DNA from: Mortierella sp. BCC40632
Lineage: Eukaryota > Mortierellomycota > Mortierellomycetes > Mortierellales > Mortierellaceae
DNA: 64,000 nt
Assembly (NCBI GenBank): GCA_011634665.1
Contig: WAEK01000017.1
Coordinates: 186,001 to 250,000 of the forward strand
Direction: 5' to 3'
The position numbers were made by a program, and so were the translations under genes. Position 1 is the stretch's first letter. Every line of letters starts with the position of its first letter. This document shows, piece after piece, positions 1 to 13,280 of this stretch. The notes under the pieces are model-generated. The model was not told the origin of the DNA, did no database searches, and saw only the letters and a program-made list of their open reading frames with translations.

Positions 1-895
1 TCTTGACCATTTTTGCTATTGCCTCTAAATATTCGTCGGACCCAATGTGTCGGTCAGACCCCCTCCGTGCAGGAACCGCCGGTGAAACCTACTGCAAGGC
101 TGCCTGTCGACTGGTGGACGAGTTTTTGGATCGTCCAAGGCTGTCTACGATCCAGGGACTGTTCTTGTTAGGGAAGCATATTGATGAGAACCGGCAACCA
201 GGGGATGTCTCCAAAGCCTATATGTATATTGGGATGGCGATTCGTTTGGCCCATGACATGGGTCTCAATAGAGATAGCACCGGTTGGGGTCTGAATCCGA
301 CTCAAGTCGAGTACCGGAACCGAACCTGGTGGTATCTTTACGTTTACGATCGTTTTCTTGCCGTGTCCATGGGACGGCCCTTCCTGATCCAGGATCATGA
401 TTGTGAGACACCTCGGCCGAGTCTTGACCCACGGGCCAAAGATGCCGAGTTGGATCGACACCAGGTCGATTACTTTTGTCACTTGATCCAGCTATGCTCG
501 ATCGTGGGTAGTGTGCTTATCACTTTCTATTCGGGCAACTGTACGATTCGTCGATGGGAGGCAGAACAGAGAAAAGCACAAGGAAAGTCCTCAAGGAGTC
601 AATCACCATCGTCGATGAACACAGAGTCAGTCAGTGGTGGCTCGAGTCAAGCAAGAAAAAAAGTCAAGATTGTGGATTCACGAGACCAGAGGAGTTCATC
701 TTGCTCTGCGGAGGAAGATGTAGAGCAGCAGCGGAGCTCGCTTTCACAGCGGATATTAGAACAGAAACGCTTCAATTCTAAAAACCTACAGCTAATGGAG
801 CGTTTAGAGGAAGAGTTAGAGGAATGGGCACAAAATTTACCCAGACATCTGCAATGGGACTCGTTGGCCAATATACCCAATGTCTATGGAGGTAA

Positions 896-931
<36 letters not shown>

Positions 932-3290
932 CCAGGATTACCCGACTCGGGTTCCCTATTTCCAAAAGAGGTGAACGAAACAACGATGGGTACAATGTGG
1001 CTATTGAGAAAAATTGTGCTGACCAATCCTCATCTCACGCTCTCTTGGTCAAATTCGACTTTCCTTACTAGACATTCTCCATGGCCTTTATAACATGGCG
1101 CTGATCATCCTCCATCGACCGTACATTAAGATTGGAGAGCTTTCTCCAAATGCGCATCATCTCTCCCAAGATGCCTCCTTGATTGGCGACTCCCCAAGGC
1201 TAGCGCCAGGTCGCTCAATGTCCATATGTGGTGAGGCGGCCAGAAGGATTACATCGTTAACAGAGCGATGTCTATACTTGACTCATCTTGACCGGTTCGG
1301 TTGTGGAAATCTTGTCCTCCTACAAGCGGCGAGACAACACCTGATGATTGCTGCCAAACCATGTATCCAATCCATTGTCGAGAACCACGCGTTTTCTGTT
1401 TCCGCTCTTGGTGAAAACAGCACTGCGATGGATACTTCCCGTAGCGAGACCATGGCAATGCATGTTGATATGGGAGCACTTAAAAGAAGAGAAGAGGCCG
1501 TCGATTTACTCCACAAAACCTTGGCTTCATTAAGGAAGCTCTCTGTCTATCACTGGACTGTCAATGGTATTGGCAGATCAATGCAAGCATTCGAACGTAC
1601 CTTGGCCTCAATTCTACAAGAACAAGAGAATGACCTCGAACCTGATGATAGACAAGGACTACCGCCTTGGTTACGCAGACAAGACTCTTCACCAAGTGAT
1701 GAGATAGACAGTGATCTATCGTCAATGCGCGCCGAAACCGAGAGTACGATCTCTTCGACTAACAGTATGAATGTTGATGAGGAGCAGCAATTCCCGCTAG
1801 AGTACTACGACTCCTTGAGTCTGTTGGAGTATCGGTTTGCTTGCTCTGAGTATCACAAGGGCTCAAGAAGGGGCAATGGCCATACCAAGGACAACAACAC
1901 CCTTCTCAGATCTGCGAATTTGTCGTTGCCTGCCGAATTGGGGGACGATTCGATCAAGTCTCTGGGTGCCCAAGACATTTATGCTGGTGAAGCCTCCACT
2001 ACAAGTTCGCGTCAAGAGGAGTCTACTGGCTTTACTTCCGCTGGTAAGTTCAAAAAGAAGAACCGACCCAGTTCTCTTGACGCTCATGGTGACTATCGCA
2101 TTATTTTCTTACCACTCACATTTCTTTTTTCTTTTTTTCCTTTTTTTTTTTTCTATGACAAAAATTGATATGATCTAGACTTGAACAGCAACTCTGCCCC
2201 AGTTGTTTCGTCCTCTCTCAGATCCTCTACAGAAATACCAGTGCGTACTAACGCACCCGGTCTAGTGTTCCGGTCCTACATTCCAGATTCAAAGGGTCGT
2301 CTTTCCAAGAGACGAGGTGTTGATGCCGTGGACACTAGTCCTGGCTCTGGGACAGCGCCTCGCAACCCAAGCCGGAGTTCATCCCGCCACCGAAAGTCTG
2401 GCAGTTCTAGCGTGCGGAGACAACACTCTCCCGGTGTGACTGCCGTTGAAGGACCGACAGTTCAGTCGTCGAGTGCAGACTCAATGGCTTTTCCTGGAAC
2501 CTCTGGTATCACAGCAGTAATGACCTCAGCGCCCTTTCCGACAGAATCACTCACGATGAGCCATCATCCTGCTCCTGGGGCAGTCATAACTGGAGTCACG
2601 GTCATGCCCCAACAGCCATCCTCCGATTTGGCCTGCATTAGCAGTCTAATGGAGATGTCGGGCCTTGAAGTCCAAGGTCATCCGACGCTTGAACAAGAAC
2701 CCATGTCACAAAATACGACTCCGGGCCAGACGCAGTTGTTTCCTTATCCTTATCAACAGCATCTGCAACTCCAGCGACAGTTGTGGATGCAAAGGGAACG
2801 ATTGGCGAGGCAACAGCTTGACCAGGTGGAGGTGAATCAGTCGCATCCACACGCGGCTTCCATGCCACCACATTCACAGCCAACTCAGCCCTTATTGCTC
2901 CAGCAGACTGAAATGTCTATCTGCGATCTGAGTTTGGAGGGTAGTAATGGTAGTGACTATAATGGATTTGGGGTGAGCTCTAGTAATGGCTCAGTGGACC
3001 TCTATACGCCCATTTCTCATGCCTTACATGGTATATTTCAAGACCAAGAGACTCTTGGATCGCGACCAACTGGACTGTCGTTTGATGCATCAATGATGCA
3101 TGGCTCAATGTCCCAACAGAAAGTTCCGAATACAGAGTTGAATGTAATGGACATAGGATCCCAATGGTCGACATCGACATCGACGGCGTTGACAACGGCG
3201 ACAACGGCGGCGGTCTCTGTAGATTCATTGCCCGCTCTCTCTACGACGGGCTGGGAGGGAGATGATCAACAACAGTGTTTATGGAGGTAA
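1..3290 (+). CDS. Fungal-specific (Zn2Cys6-type) transcription factor, 5' truncated by window edge
   Basis: This is the C-terminal portion of a nuclear transcription regulator. Exons are <1-891, 1072-2043 and 2179-3290; both introns are phase 1, and frame and splice consensus agree across them. Exon 1 carries the middle homology region (Fungal_trans family): FAIASKYSSDP, YMYIGMAIRLAHDMGLNRD and RTWWYLYVYDRFLAVSMGRP. Joining exons 1 and 2 across the intron restores the family motif ILHGLYNMALIILHRPYI, which supports the splice. The C-terminal half is low-complexity, rich in Ser, Thr and Gln, as in activation regions. The Zn2Cys6 DNA-binding cluster is not visible and would lie upstream. The domain resembles the XlnR-like subset, but target genes cannot be inferred. 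Intron 1 contains a 30-nt T run at 899-928. Confidence 0.85.
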
Positions 3291-3333
3291 AAAAACCCAA
3301 GCCGATCTTTTCTTTCGTTCTTTCTTTCTTTTC

Positions 3334-3375
<42 letters not shown>

Positions 3376-5081
3376 CAAAGTAGAACAAATAAAATTGTAA
3401 AAAAAATATGTGCAAGTCCAAGCGATCTGGATCAAAACTATAACCTTATCATCAATTAGTCTAGGCTGTTGCAGATGTATGGCCACGTTGGCCCTTGATA
3501 TCGAATGGGTTTGTCGGTTCAGAAAAAAAGAGAAAGAGGCCTTTGATTCACCAGGACATAAAAAAAAAAAAAAGAGCTTTTTTTTTTTTTTTTTTATTTG
3601 GCTCTCGGAAGATTAGGGTAAAAAAGAGAAGAGTGTTTTTCGTCCACCGACCATGTTCTACTGGCCGTTTGTCTTGTTTGTCGTGCAAACTAAAATTGTT
3701 CGTGTTGGGGAAAGTTGGTGCGTGCTATTGGTGCAACCCGAGTTCCATGGATGTGTGCGTGTTTTTGTGTATTTGTGTGTGGCTCACCTTCCCCCCTCCT
3801 CCCCTCTTCTCCGCGTCCTTGGGCGGAAAAAAACAATCATGAATGGGTGTTACAGAAGCTGCGTCAGAGACCGTTCCGTTCTGCGCGCACTTTATCACCA
3901 CCGATCCATTAGCGACAAACAAGAGATGAGTGTTTTGTGTCTACGGCACCCGATTTTTTTTTTTTTTTCGTACACCGCCTCTCTCTATTCGAAAATTTCA
4001 AACCAGTCCGCTCTGTGTAATCGCATATCTTTTTGTTTGTGCCCTTTTCCGACCCTCTCGTTGTTCTCGTGCAGGCGAATCAACTGGTAAAGGCCCTAGA
4101 GTGCCATAAAAGGCTACTCAACTTGGAAAGAGGGAGAGCGAGAGCGAGAGAGAGTCATCCTTCAGGCAGATCGCGACGCGCCTTTCTCATTTTTTTTTTT
4201 TTTTTTTTTTCTTTTATAGTCCATTCTGGTATGCTCCGAATGTTCGACCCAAACCTCCTTGCACTCGCAATATGTAGGTGGAGTGTGAGAGTGAGAAGGA
4301 GAGATTGGTCCAAAAGACGCGCATTGTGCATTCAGTAGACTGGATCATCCGTTGTCTGCTCTGCTCTGCTCTGCTCCCCCCCCCCCACCCTCCCACTACC
4401 ACCACTCATTCCCCTCTTCCCCTCTTCCCCTCTCTGCCCTCTTGTCTCCTCAGTGCTACAGGACCGTCGGGGTGATTTTGTGGTGGAGACTCCATCGTCG
4501 CTGCCCCTTCTCTCTCTCCCCCTCGCCTCCGCCTCCTCCTCCACTTCCAAGCGCATGCTCCTGGCTTTCCTCGTTGTCCATTCGCTGCTGTTCCAGAGAA
4601 AGCACGTCTACCGCCGTGTTGTTGTGCTAGTATTCTTCATTGCCTCTTCCAAGCCCCCTCCCCAAGTGAGAGTTTTCCTCTCTCTTTCTCTTTTCATTCT
4701 CTCATAGCCTTAAACCACGCGGTCAATCCATTGGGGAAAGGGGGCGGCTTCTATTTGTTTAAGAAAATAAGTACCCGACTAGTCTAACCAAGATACACGG
4801 TGTGTCCACACTCTTTACCTCGACCACCTCCTCCGCTCAGGAACCAGCCCTGCCATCATCCGCTCTGCCACACTCACACGCACACAAAGCAGAGACACAG
4901 ACACACCACCGCACCTCATCCTCCTTTTGTCGTCGGACCTTATTCCAGATCCCCTGAGCACCACTGGTTATCACAAGCATCGTCATCCCGTACACCGACC
5001 CACATCATCCCGTTACCACGATAGACTCCTCCTCCTCTCCTTCTCCCCTCCAAGAACGTCGATTGAGATACAACAAGTCTG

Positions 5082-5129
<48 letters not shown>

Positions 5130-5418
5130 CTGCGACGCATGTCATCAGTGCGTTGAACAGCCGATCACCCTGTGGCCTGTCCTCTGTTTTACTTTCAGAT
5201 CAAAGGTTCTTTGTACTCGGCTGAGAATCGTATCCACGGCCTTTTCTTTTCTTTTTTCCCCTTCCTCCTCCTCCTTTCTCTTTCCTCTACAACCATACAC
5301 CTTACACAAGCACCTCGACATTTCGTCTCTCAGTCTCTCAGTTCCATTGTTGACAACATCTCTTTTCTGTATCTAGTTGATTTGTACTTGCTTATTCCAC
5401 TTGTAATACCACCCGACC

Positions 5419-5449
<31 letters not shown>

Positions 5450-5494
5450 TGTTCCTCTCTTCTGTCAGGACCAAGAGAACACAGACAAACAGTG
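3291..5494. other. Intergenic region and likely 5' leader of the Cyk3-like gene
   Basis: No gene is supported here. The stretch is full of simple sequence: a GA repeat at about 3336-3369, A and T runs around 3560-3595, 3953-3968 and 4191-4210, and CT repeats at about 5085-5127 and 5420-5443. Pyrimidine-rich DNA on the + strand leads into the next start codon at 5495, a common look for fungal promoters and leaders. Short open frames are driven by repeat composition. Confidence 0.6.
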
Positions 5495-5623
5495 ATGACA
5501 CCTCCACTCCCAGTCCTCGGCACTGTCCGAGTCATTTATTCCTTCATGGCCAAAGAAGCCGGTGATCTAACATTGAACAAAGGTGCCCAATCATTCCTTC
5601 ACTCTCTCTCCCACACACTCTCT

Positions 5624-5661
<38 letters not shown>

Positions 5662-8600
5662 TACATAAACGATATCACACTATTCTCTCTCCTTATTCAA
5701 CAACGACAATAATAACAACAGCAACGACAGCAACAAAAACGACAACAAAAAAACAACAGCGAATTAATAGCCCTGAGCATACACATATTCGATCTTAATT
5801 ACTTTACACGACACACCATGAGACTGACAAGCAATCTTTTGTCTTTTTTCTCCTTTCACAATATTTCCAACTCTCCCAGGCGATATCATCCTAGTCCACG
5901 ATATGGGTAAAAGGGTTTTTTTTTTTTTTTTCTTTCTTTTTCCTCTTCGGTTGTATAGATTCCAACAGGACCTCAGACAAGTCAACTCACAAACGACTAA
6001 ATGTGTTCTTGTACAATGTACTTCCTTCCTTTTTTTTTTTTTTTTTTTTTTTGTCTTTCAATCCATCGACAATCCCTGTCTTTTACTTTTCTAGAAGGTG
6101 GATGGTGGAGAGGTTCCCTTCAACCCGATAATGTCTTTGGCACCTTTCCTTCAAATTTTGTCGAACTCTTGTAAGCCAAAAAAAAAAAAAAGAGGCATGC
6201 TTTTGCATTGGGCTCCCCTTTATTGTCAGTTCCTCTAAACAGAGAACGTCTCTGTGTGTATGTGTGTGTGTGTGTGTGTTCCTTAATGAAATATTATAGA
6301 GAGAGTGAGAGTTCCGTGAAAGCACGTCTCCTCAGTCCTGCGAGCCCCGCACGGAAACAACCCAGACAACAACAAACTCGGAAGGCACACTCGAGACAAG
6401 GTTCCGTTGACAGCTCCAAGTTCACGAAACGGAAACCGGTGAATACCCAACATCACTATGTGATACAGAACCCTTCCAGTACGACTAGCTTACCCTATCC
6501 GGGATCAAGAAACAACTCAAGCGTCTCTCTCTCAAGTAGTACGCGTAAGGAGACTCTCTCTCTCTTTTTTTTTTTTTTTGAAATCCACAGTGTCAATGAC
6601 TCTTTGTTTGCTTAGGCGAAATTCCTCTCCCCCAGTTCCTTTGATGTCGTTTGTGGAGCAGCTTCTTGTGATACCACGCTTTTTTTTTTTTTTTTTTTCT
6701 AAACATGAATACATTTTTTGTGATGCCACGGATCATGTAGGCTGCTCCTTTGTAACCAGACTGATTTTTTTTTCTTTCTTTCAATAGCTCACGCAACATC
6801 GTCAACACCATCCACACCAGCACAACGAAAAAATCCGCAGGCAATTATTGGAGATAATAATCAGTTTGAAACTCCTGTCAGCACCACCACTGCCACTTCA
6901 TCCTCCTCTGGATCTGGATCCGGATCTGCAACAAACAAACCACCCCGTTCTTCATCCCCACTCCCTTCTTCTCTACAGCCTTCGCCTGCTTCTGCCCGAA
7001 GAGCATCTTTTGACGGTACTCCGTCCACGCTCTCTCGACCAGGTCCCACCTCTCCGTCCCCGAATGACCACTCCGTGGACTCACCCACAGGTCGTCGAAT
7101 GTCCAGCCGCAGTGAGGGCGATGGTCTGGTAGGAGAGAGCACTAAAGTAAATCAGAACATCCAACGAATTCAAAACAAGACCAGCACCACCGCGCCAAGT
7201 GCTCATCTTCACAGCACTGAGGCTGTCACTTCACCATTGACTATCCGGAACGAGGCTGTGTATAACCCGGATTATGCTGCTCAGCAATGGCACCGGCACC
7301 AACAGCATCAACAGCAACTGCAACAATCCATGCTACTGAATCCCTCAGGACCTGTAGAAGGTCCGTCAGGCTCTCAGGCCCTTGGAGGACGAAATGTTGG
7401 TAATCGATATTCTATGCCCAATCTTGCTCCCGACACGATTGAGAAACAGATCGAGTGCGCACACCAACCTTCATCAATGATGGGTTCATCTTCTTACTCG
7501 ACAGACGACTATTACATGCAAGAGGTCGCCGCCAGAGCCGCCATAAATGGCATGCATGGATCCCAGAGTGCATATCACCTCTCTAAAGGAAATGTATCTG
7601 AGGTCAGTCTTGGAGGGTATGAGGACTACGCGACAGAACCATATCTCCAACACCCTATTGGAGCCATTGGATCTCAGGTGGCCATGATGGAGAGCAATGC
7701 AAGGCACAATATGGCATCACCACTTTCGCAACGAACCAACCCAATGGCGTACTATGCCTCGATGGTAAACCAGCAACCACGACCTGGTCATGGGTATCAG
7801 CAACCGTTACCACAGTTACCACAGTCGCCACAGGCTCAGCGAAATTACAGACACAGTCTCGCCAACGTGACCAATTTCGGAACCCAATACCCACATCAAC
7901 AATCCTTCGACTCGTCCATCTATGGTCATTCGGAACTCTCGCTCGAGAATTTGGCCAAGCACAACCGATCCCAAGGTTCTCTCGACCCACCCAAGGCGCA
8001 TGCCATGTACAACGAACATGGACATGGTCGGAGTCATAGCCAAGTCAATCTCAGATCAGAGGCTCAACCCATGGACGGACAGCACTCACATTCACATTAT
8101 CCAAATCCGAGTCCCAGTCCGAATCAGACTCGCAGTGTCGAGTCTGGATACCATACCCCCGCAAACCGGACTCCTCTCTTGCGTGCTCAAAGTCCCAGCA
8201 ATATCGTGATTCCTCAATCCAAGGGGAGACCTCAATCTGGACACGCTTCCATGTGGTCCGAGCATCCTTCGCCGACTCAAAGTTCACCTAATAGTTCTTC
8301 TCCTTCACGCTGGCGTCAGTCCTCAGGCACACCAGTTACTCCTAGCACCTGCACCACGACAGATGAAAGTGAAGATCTTCTGGATTCAGTCACACCCACA
8401 AGTGCAGGTACCTCCATGTCCCGGACCTCAGCCATCGGAGGACGGGATCAACGACGCAAGAGTGAACCAGAAAGAATTTCTTCTGGAACAAATATCGCCT
8501 CGACTCTCCACCTTACTGCAAACCCTCGAAAGTTTTCCGTCGATACGGGATTATGGACAACCACGGCCATGAATATGGGTGCAAGCGGTCTGGCTACAAA

Positions 8601-11295
8601 CTCCTTGCAACCATCTGATTCACCAACACTTTCGGATGGGTCAGACCAAGAATGGGGTTCACACCATTATGTGGCCAAGAAACCCAAGGCGTCCCTTGTT
8701 CGAGTCTTTAAACAAATCATCAATCCTAAAAAAGTCGCCGAGATGGATGCAATCAAGAACAAGAATGAACATTTTGCTTGGATCGAGATGCAAAAGAGCC
8801 TTCGTCGGGTTTCGTCCCCGGACCCAGCCAAGGATAGACTACTTGGTATGTCATGTTATTTTGCTCCCAAGGACTCCTCCTTATCCCATCTCTCGGATAC
8901 CAATGGTGTTGGTAGTGGTGGGGATGCTCAGGATCCATTCGTGTTCCTGAAAAAATGCCAAGTCATGCGTGATGCCTCTGCTCCGACAAGTAACTTGCAC
9001 GAATTTGGTCCAAACACTTTTGTTCAGGTCGACAAAGTAGCCAGGAACGTCAATCAACGAGGTCCTCACTTGACCCCTCAGCTCTTGTCTCAAAAGTACC
9101 TCACTCGACCTTACTCCAAGGCACCATTGTCTAAATTAAGAGTTCTCTTCATCTGGGTGAGCGAAAACATTCGTCTAGAAGGTGGGGCCACCAGGGACGT
9201 TTCGGGTGGTCGATACAAACTGGGCCCAGCTGGGGAATACATGACCGCCTTATCCGCTTCTGCCGCCGGGGTAGTCAATGGGACTTCAGTCCTCGACGGT
9301 GCTGCTGATTCATCGTCCGGGTTGCGACCAGCTGGTGGGATTGTTCCTCCCGCACCCATTTACATGGTAGGTGTTGAGGACTATGCCCGTGGATTCCTAC
9401 AAGAGGATGCACCCGAACAAGCACAGGAGGTGTTGACATCCAGGACAAGCAGGACCGGCGAAGGCTTTGCCAACTTGTTTGCCGAGATGGCAGTGGCTGC
9501 GGGGATTGAGGATGTTGGGGTTGTCAAGGGCTATGTCAAGGGTCCGATGGACGTCTTTACGAACGAGGTCCCACAACCGAACCACGCCTGGAATGTGGTC
9601 CGTATTGATGGCACCTACCGGTTCATAGATTGCTGTCTTGCCTCACCATCTCACCCTGTGCATTATCCGAATCGACTCCAGGGTGGAACTGCTGCACCAT
9701 TCTATTTCTTAACCTCACCTGCAGACATGGTACTCTCACATTTCCCAATGTTCTTGACCTATCAGTATATTACACCATCGATTCCTCCCAACTTGTTCCT
9801 AAAGTTGCCTTATATTCGTCCTGCCTACTTTGATTGCGGCCTGAGTTTTGTTGACTTCAAGACTCAGACAAAGCTGGATGTCAAGGACGAGGAGCCGATT
9901 GAGATATTACTCCGGATCGATGGAAATGGAGCACTAGGTCTTGGTGGATCGAATGGCTCGGGAGGATTCGCCGGCCAAGCTCTGGGATCAGGTGCAGGAC
10001 TTTACGGCGGTGACTGTATCGGAAAGAGCTGCGGAGAAGGGATCGAATTGCGTGCCGAGGTGGAGGTTATGACCACGGAAGGCAAGTTGATCCGAAAGCG
10101 AGCGTTAGCTCAGATCATGGTCCTGAACCCTTATGACCAACCGTTATTGGGATCGAGCTTGGCTGGCGCTTCGTCCATATCTGTCAATGGAATGGGCACA
10201 GGAGCAAATCCTCGACAACCATCGACGCTACAGCATACACATTGGACAGGTATCCGGATTGCCAAGATCAAGGCTGTCCTGCCTGCAGAGACCGTTGTCA
10301 GTCCAGGAGATGTCCGCAAGGGGATTGTCCACATCTATGCAGGACGCAAGGTAGAGAATGTAAGTGTTTGTTCCCTTTTGCCTTGGCTTAATATTGAGAT
10401 TTGTCAATGCACGGGACTTACCCAACGCGACGCGTGTGCTCTCACTTTAAACTAGGCTCCTACCGATGCAGCCCCATATTCACTTGCGCTTTCGCTTCCT
10501 GTCCGACACACAGGAACAATGCCCAAGACCCCGTTCAATTTTGTTCTGCCTCACTTTTCGCCCTACGAGTACTATATCAAGGCACCTCAAGCCGAGTTAC
10601 TCTACTACCCTCACACCTACCATTTTTGTGTCGTCTCGCTTACGGCCCAGAGTCAATCGGCGGCTGCGTCGGCCATGGTCGAGGCTGCGATGGTGGCGGC
10701 GGCTGAAGCAACCTCTCCACCGTTGATGCCACCTTCCGTCAGACCCTTCCAGTCTTCATCTTCTTTGACACTGGTGACACCCGTGTACAGGACAAGTACT
10801 GCACAACCACACCAGGCAGCGTCCCAGCCGCTTCAACAGTCCAGGGCCCATGGCACGATTGTCCCAAGTGGACTCCGAACTAGTGGCAATATGTTGAAGA
10901 CTCATCCTTATCAGCATTACATGACCACGACAGCAGCATCGTCATCGTCACAGAGTGTTAATGTGCTTGGAGGAATGGGAAGTCCAAGTTCCGGCTCGAT
11001 TTTTGCAGGAAGCAGTGGTAATGGAAGTGGTAGTAGTGGTAGCAATAATAGTGGCGGTGGTAGTGGTGGAGGAGGAGGAGGAGCTGGTCGACCACCCGAG
11101 AGGTTGATGTTGAGGACGCAGACAAATAGGCTCTACAAGCTTGTGTATGATCCCGTGAGGCAGTGTCACGAGGCACGAATCGAAGTGAAGGAGCGCGGAA
11201 TCTGGGAGTGTGTTCGGATGGACGATGGTGGCCGGAGTCGCGTGGGCCGAGAGGGAGCGGGAGGAGTGGTGGTCGCCTCTTGGAAGTGTGTCTGA
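5495..11295 (+). CDS. SH3 and transglutaminase-like cytokinesis protein (Cyk3-like)
   Basis: Six exons: 5495-5582, 5880-5906, 6095-6170, 6300-6544, 6788-10359, 10456-11295; 1615 residues. An N-terminal SH3 domain (about residues 8-64) is split over the first three exons; it shows VRVIYSFMAKEAGDLTL, then GGWWRGSLQPDNVFGTFPSN. A long Ser/Pro/Gln-rich region follows. A transglutaminase-like core spans about residues 925-1091, with the conserved His in PNHAWNVV and the Asp in FIDCC. The usual catalytic Cys position is Gly (SRTGEGFANLF), so enzyme activity is unlikely. SH3 plus an inactive transglutaminase fold is the architecture of Cyk3, which acts at the division site in actomyosin-ring closure and septum formation. 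The C-terminus has a Ser/Gly-rich insert before a final conserved-looking block. The start was chosen because it directly precedes the SH3 fold in frame. Confidence 0.87.
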
Positions 11296-11679
11296 GGTGA
11301 AGGGGACCAGCAGAAGAAAGGAGCGAAATAAAAAAAAGTCGCGAGCCTATTTGTGGACTTTGGCCTGGTGCGCCACTCTCCCAAAATTACTATTTTTTTT
11401 TTTTTTTTTTTTTTTTTTCCCGTCGTGGATGGGGGACGGGCCAACTCCTCCTCTTCTTCTTCCGCAGGGAACAGGGAAAGAATGAGTCTCTCCCATTCCC
11501 ACTCCATAGAAAGAAGCTAGTGAGACTGTCCCACCTACCGCTCCATCCACAGTCCCAGTGCCTGTACCTGAATCTCACTCTTTCCATTCCTTCCCATTCC
11601 CATCCTCTCCTGCCCAACACAACCCAGCAGTCCTCTCATCTCTTTCCCATCTTTGCATCTTTCGCTGGAAGAGTCGACG
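11296..11679. other. Short intergenic spacer
   Basis: The spacer lies between the stop of the Cyk3-like gene and the start of the GIY-YIG-like gene. It holds an AATAAA-like sequence near 11327, a long T run at about 11393-11418 and a pyrimidine-rich stretch before the next start. No gene is seen. Confidence 0.6.
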
Positions 11680-13239
11680 ATGGCAACCGCAACCACTCGC
11701 TGCAAGGCAATTGCAATCTCGACTGGCAAGCAATGTACTCGTAGTGGCAAACTGGATGGCTACTGTTCCGAGAAACACAAGCAACAAGCCAACACAACCA
11801 ATGGTCTCTGGGGTATGGGTCAACCTGGAAAGAACCCCTTTACGGACGAGTCCGAGGCAGAGGACAAGGATACAGTCGTCGTCGCCACTTCTTCGTCGGT
11901 ATCCACAACCGTCACCGCGTCTGCTAGCACTTCTGCTAGTACAGCAGCCGCTCCCGCGGGAGAGAAGAAGGAGTCCAAGACCAAAAAGGTCCTCGAGACT
12001 CTTGGCATTAAAAAGTCGTCTCGAGCAGAGGAAGAAAGTGATAAACCCCTGCCAACAGTTCCTGTCCCAGCAATCCAAGAGACCACATCCACTTCAACAG
12101 TCACCTCAACCTCAACCACGACCAACAGCGCCTCACAGGAATCCTCTTCTACAAAGACCAAGAAGACCGCCACCAAGTCAGCTGCGGCTACCAAAAAGAC
12201 TCCGGCCAAAAAAGCAACTGCAGCCAAGCGTGCCACCAAGGGAGGCCGCAAAAAGACTACCAGAGGAGAGTCTTCAGACGAGTTCGAACCGGAATCAGAC
12301 GAAGAATATGTTCCATCAGACTCGGACTCGGACTCGGACAGCGAGGAGGACGAGAAAGAGAGTGATGAGGATGTGGACAAGTTGACGGGCAAGTTGTCAT
12401 CTGTCAAGATTCACCAGGACGACCCTACTCTCCCCCCACGCCCACCACAGGAAGCCAAGGCCAAGAAGGATGAAAAGATCAAGCGCATGAACACTATCCT
12501 CGCCACTTCCCATGGATTGAGTCCGCCAAAGAACAAGGTCAAGGCTTCTGCTGGTTCTAGCACAGGTGCATCCACAACTGGAGGTATCTGGATTCCCGCC
12601 CCACCACCTGTCAAAATCCCCGAGTCAACCCTACAGGCACTTGCCCCTGTCAAGGAAAAGCTTAGCAGTAACGAGCCCTCCGCGAATACTGAATCATCCC
12701 TGTTGTCGGGTGCCTTTAGCTACCGGACACATGTGCACAGTTTCCTGAAGGAAGACCATGATCCAAACTCGAAGAGAGCCAAGATGCGACAGTTTGTGAA
12801 TGAAATCCAGTCTTTCTGGGGCCGGTTCAAAAAGTCGTCCGACTCGGATCTAAAGTCATCGTACGAAAGACCACTTCCGGAGAAGCCTCTCCCTAGTACG
12901 AGTGCCTCTGCTGATGCTAAGGCAGGACAGGGTCGTCGAGGATCCCAGGAATCTGTGGATAGTGTTGATTCGATTACAAAGGATATCAAAGACCTGAGTG
13001 TCAAGTCTGAGCAAGATGCAGATAGCTCTCAAGAATCAGCGCCCAATCAGTGCCATGGATTCAACGCGAACGGACATCGCTGTAAGCGCAAGGTCAAGTT
13101 GGATCGACCGATTGCCAAGGGTGAAGTAGTGATGTGCCACAACCACGAAGTGAATGAAGAAGATGAGGTGGTTGTTCATATTGAAGGCCAAGGTGGCATT
13201 CTTTTGCAATGGCTCGACATTTCTGGTAGGTTTTCCTTT

Positions 13240-13280
<41 letters not shown>

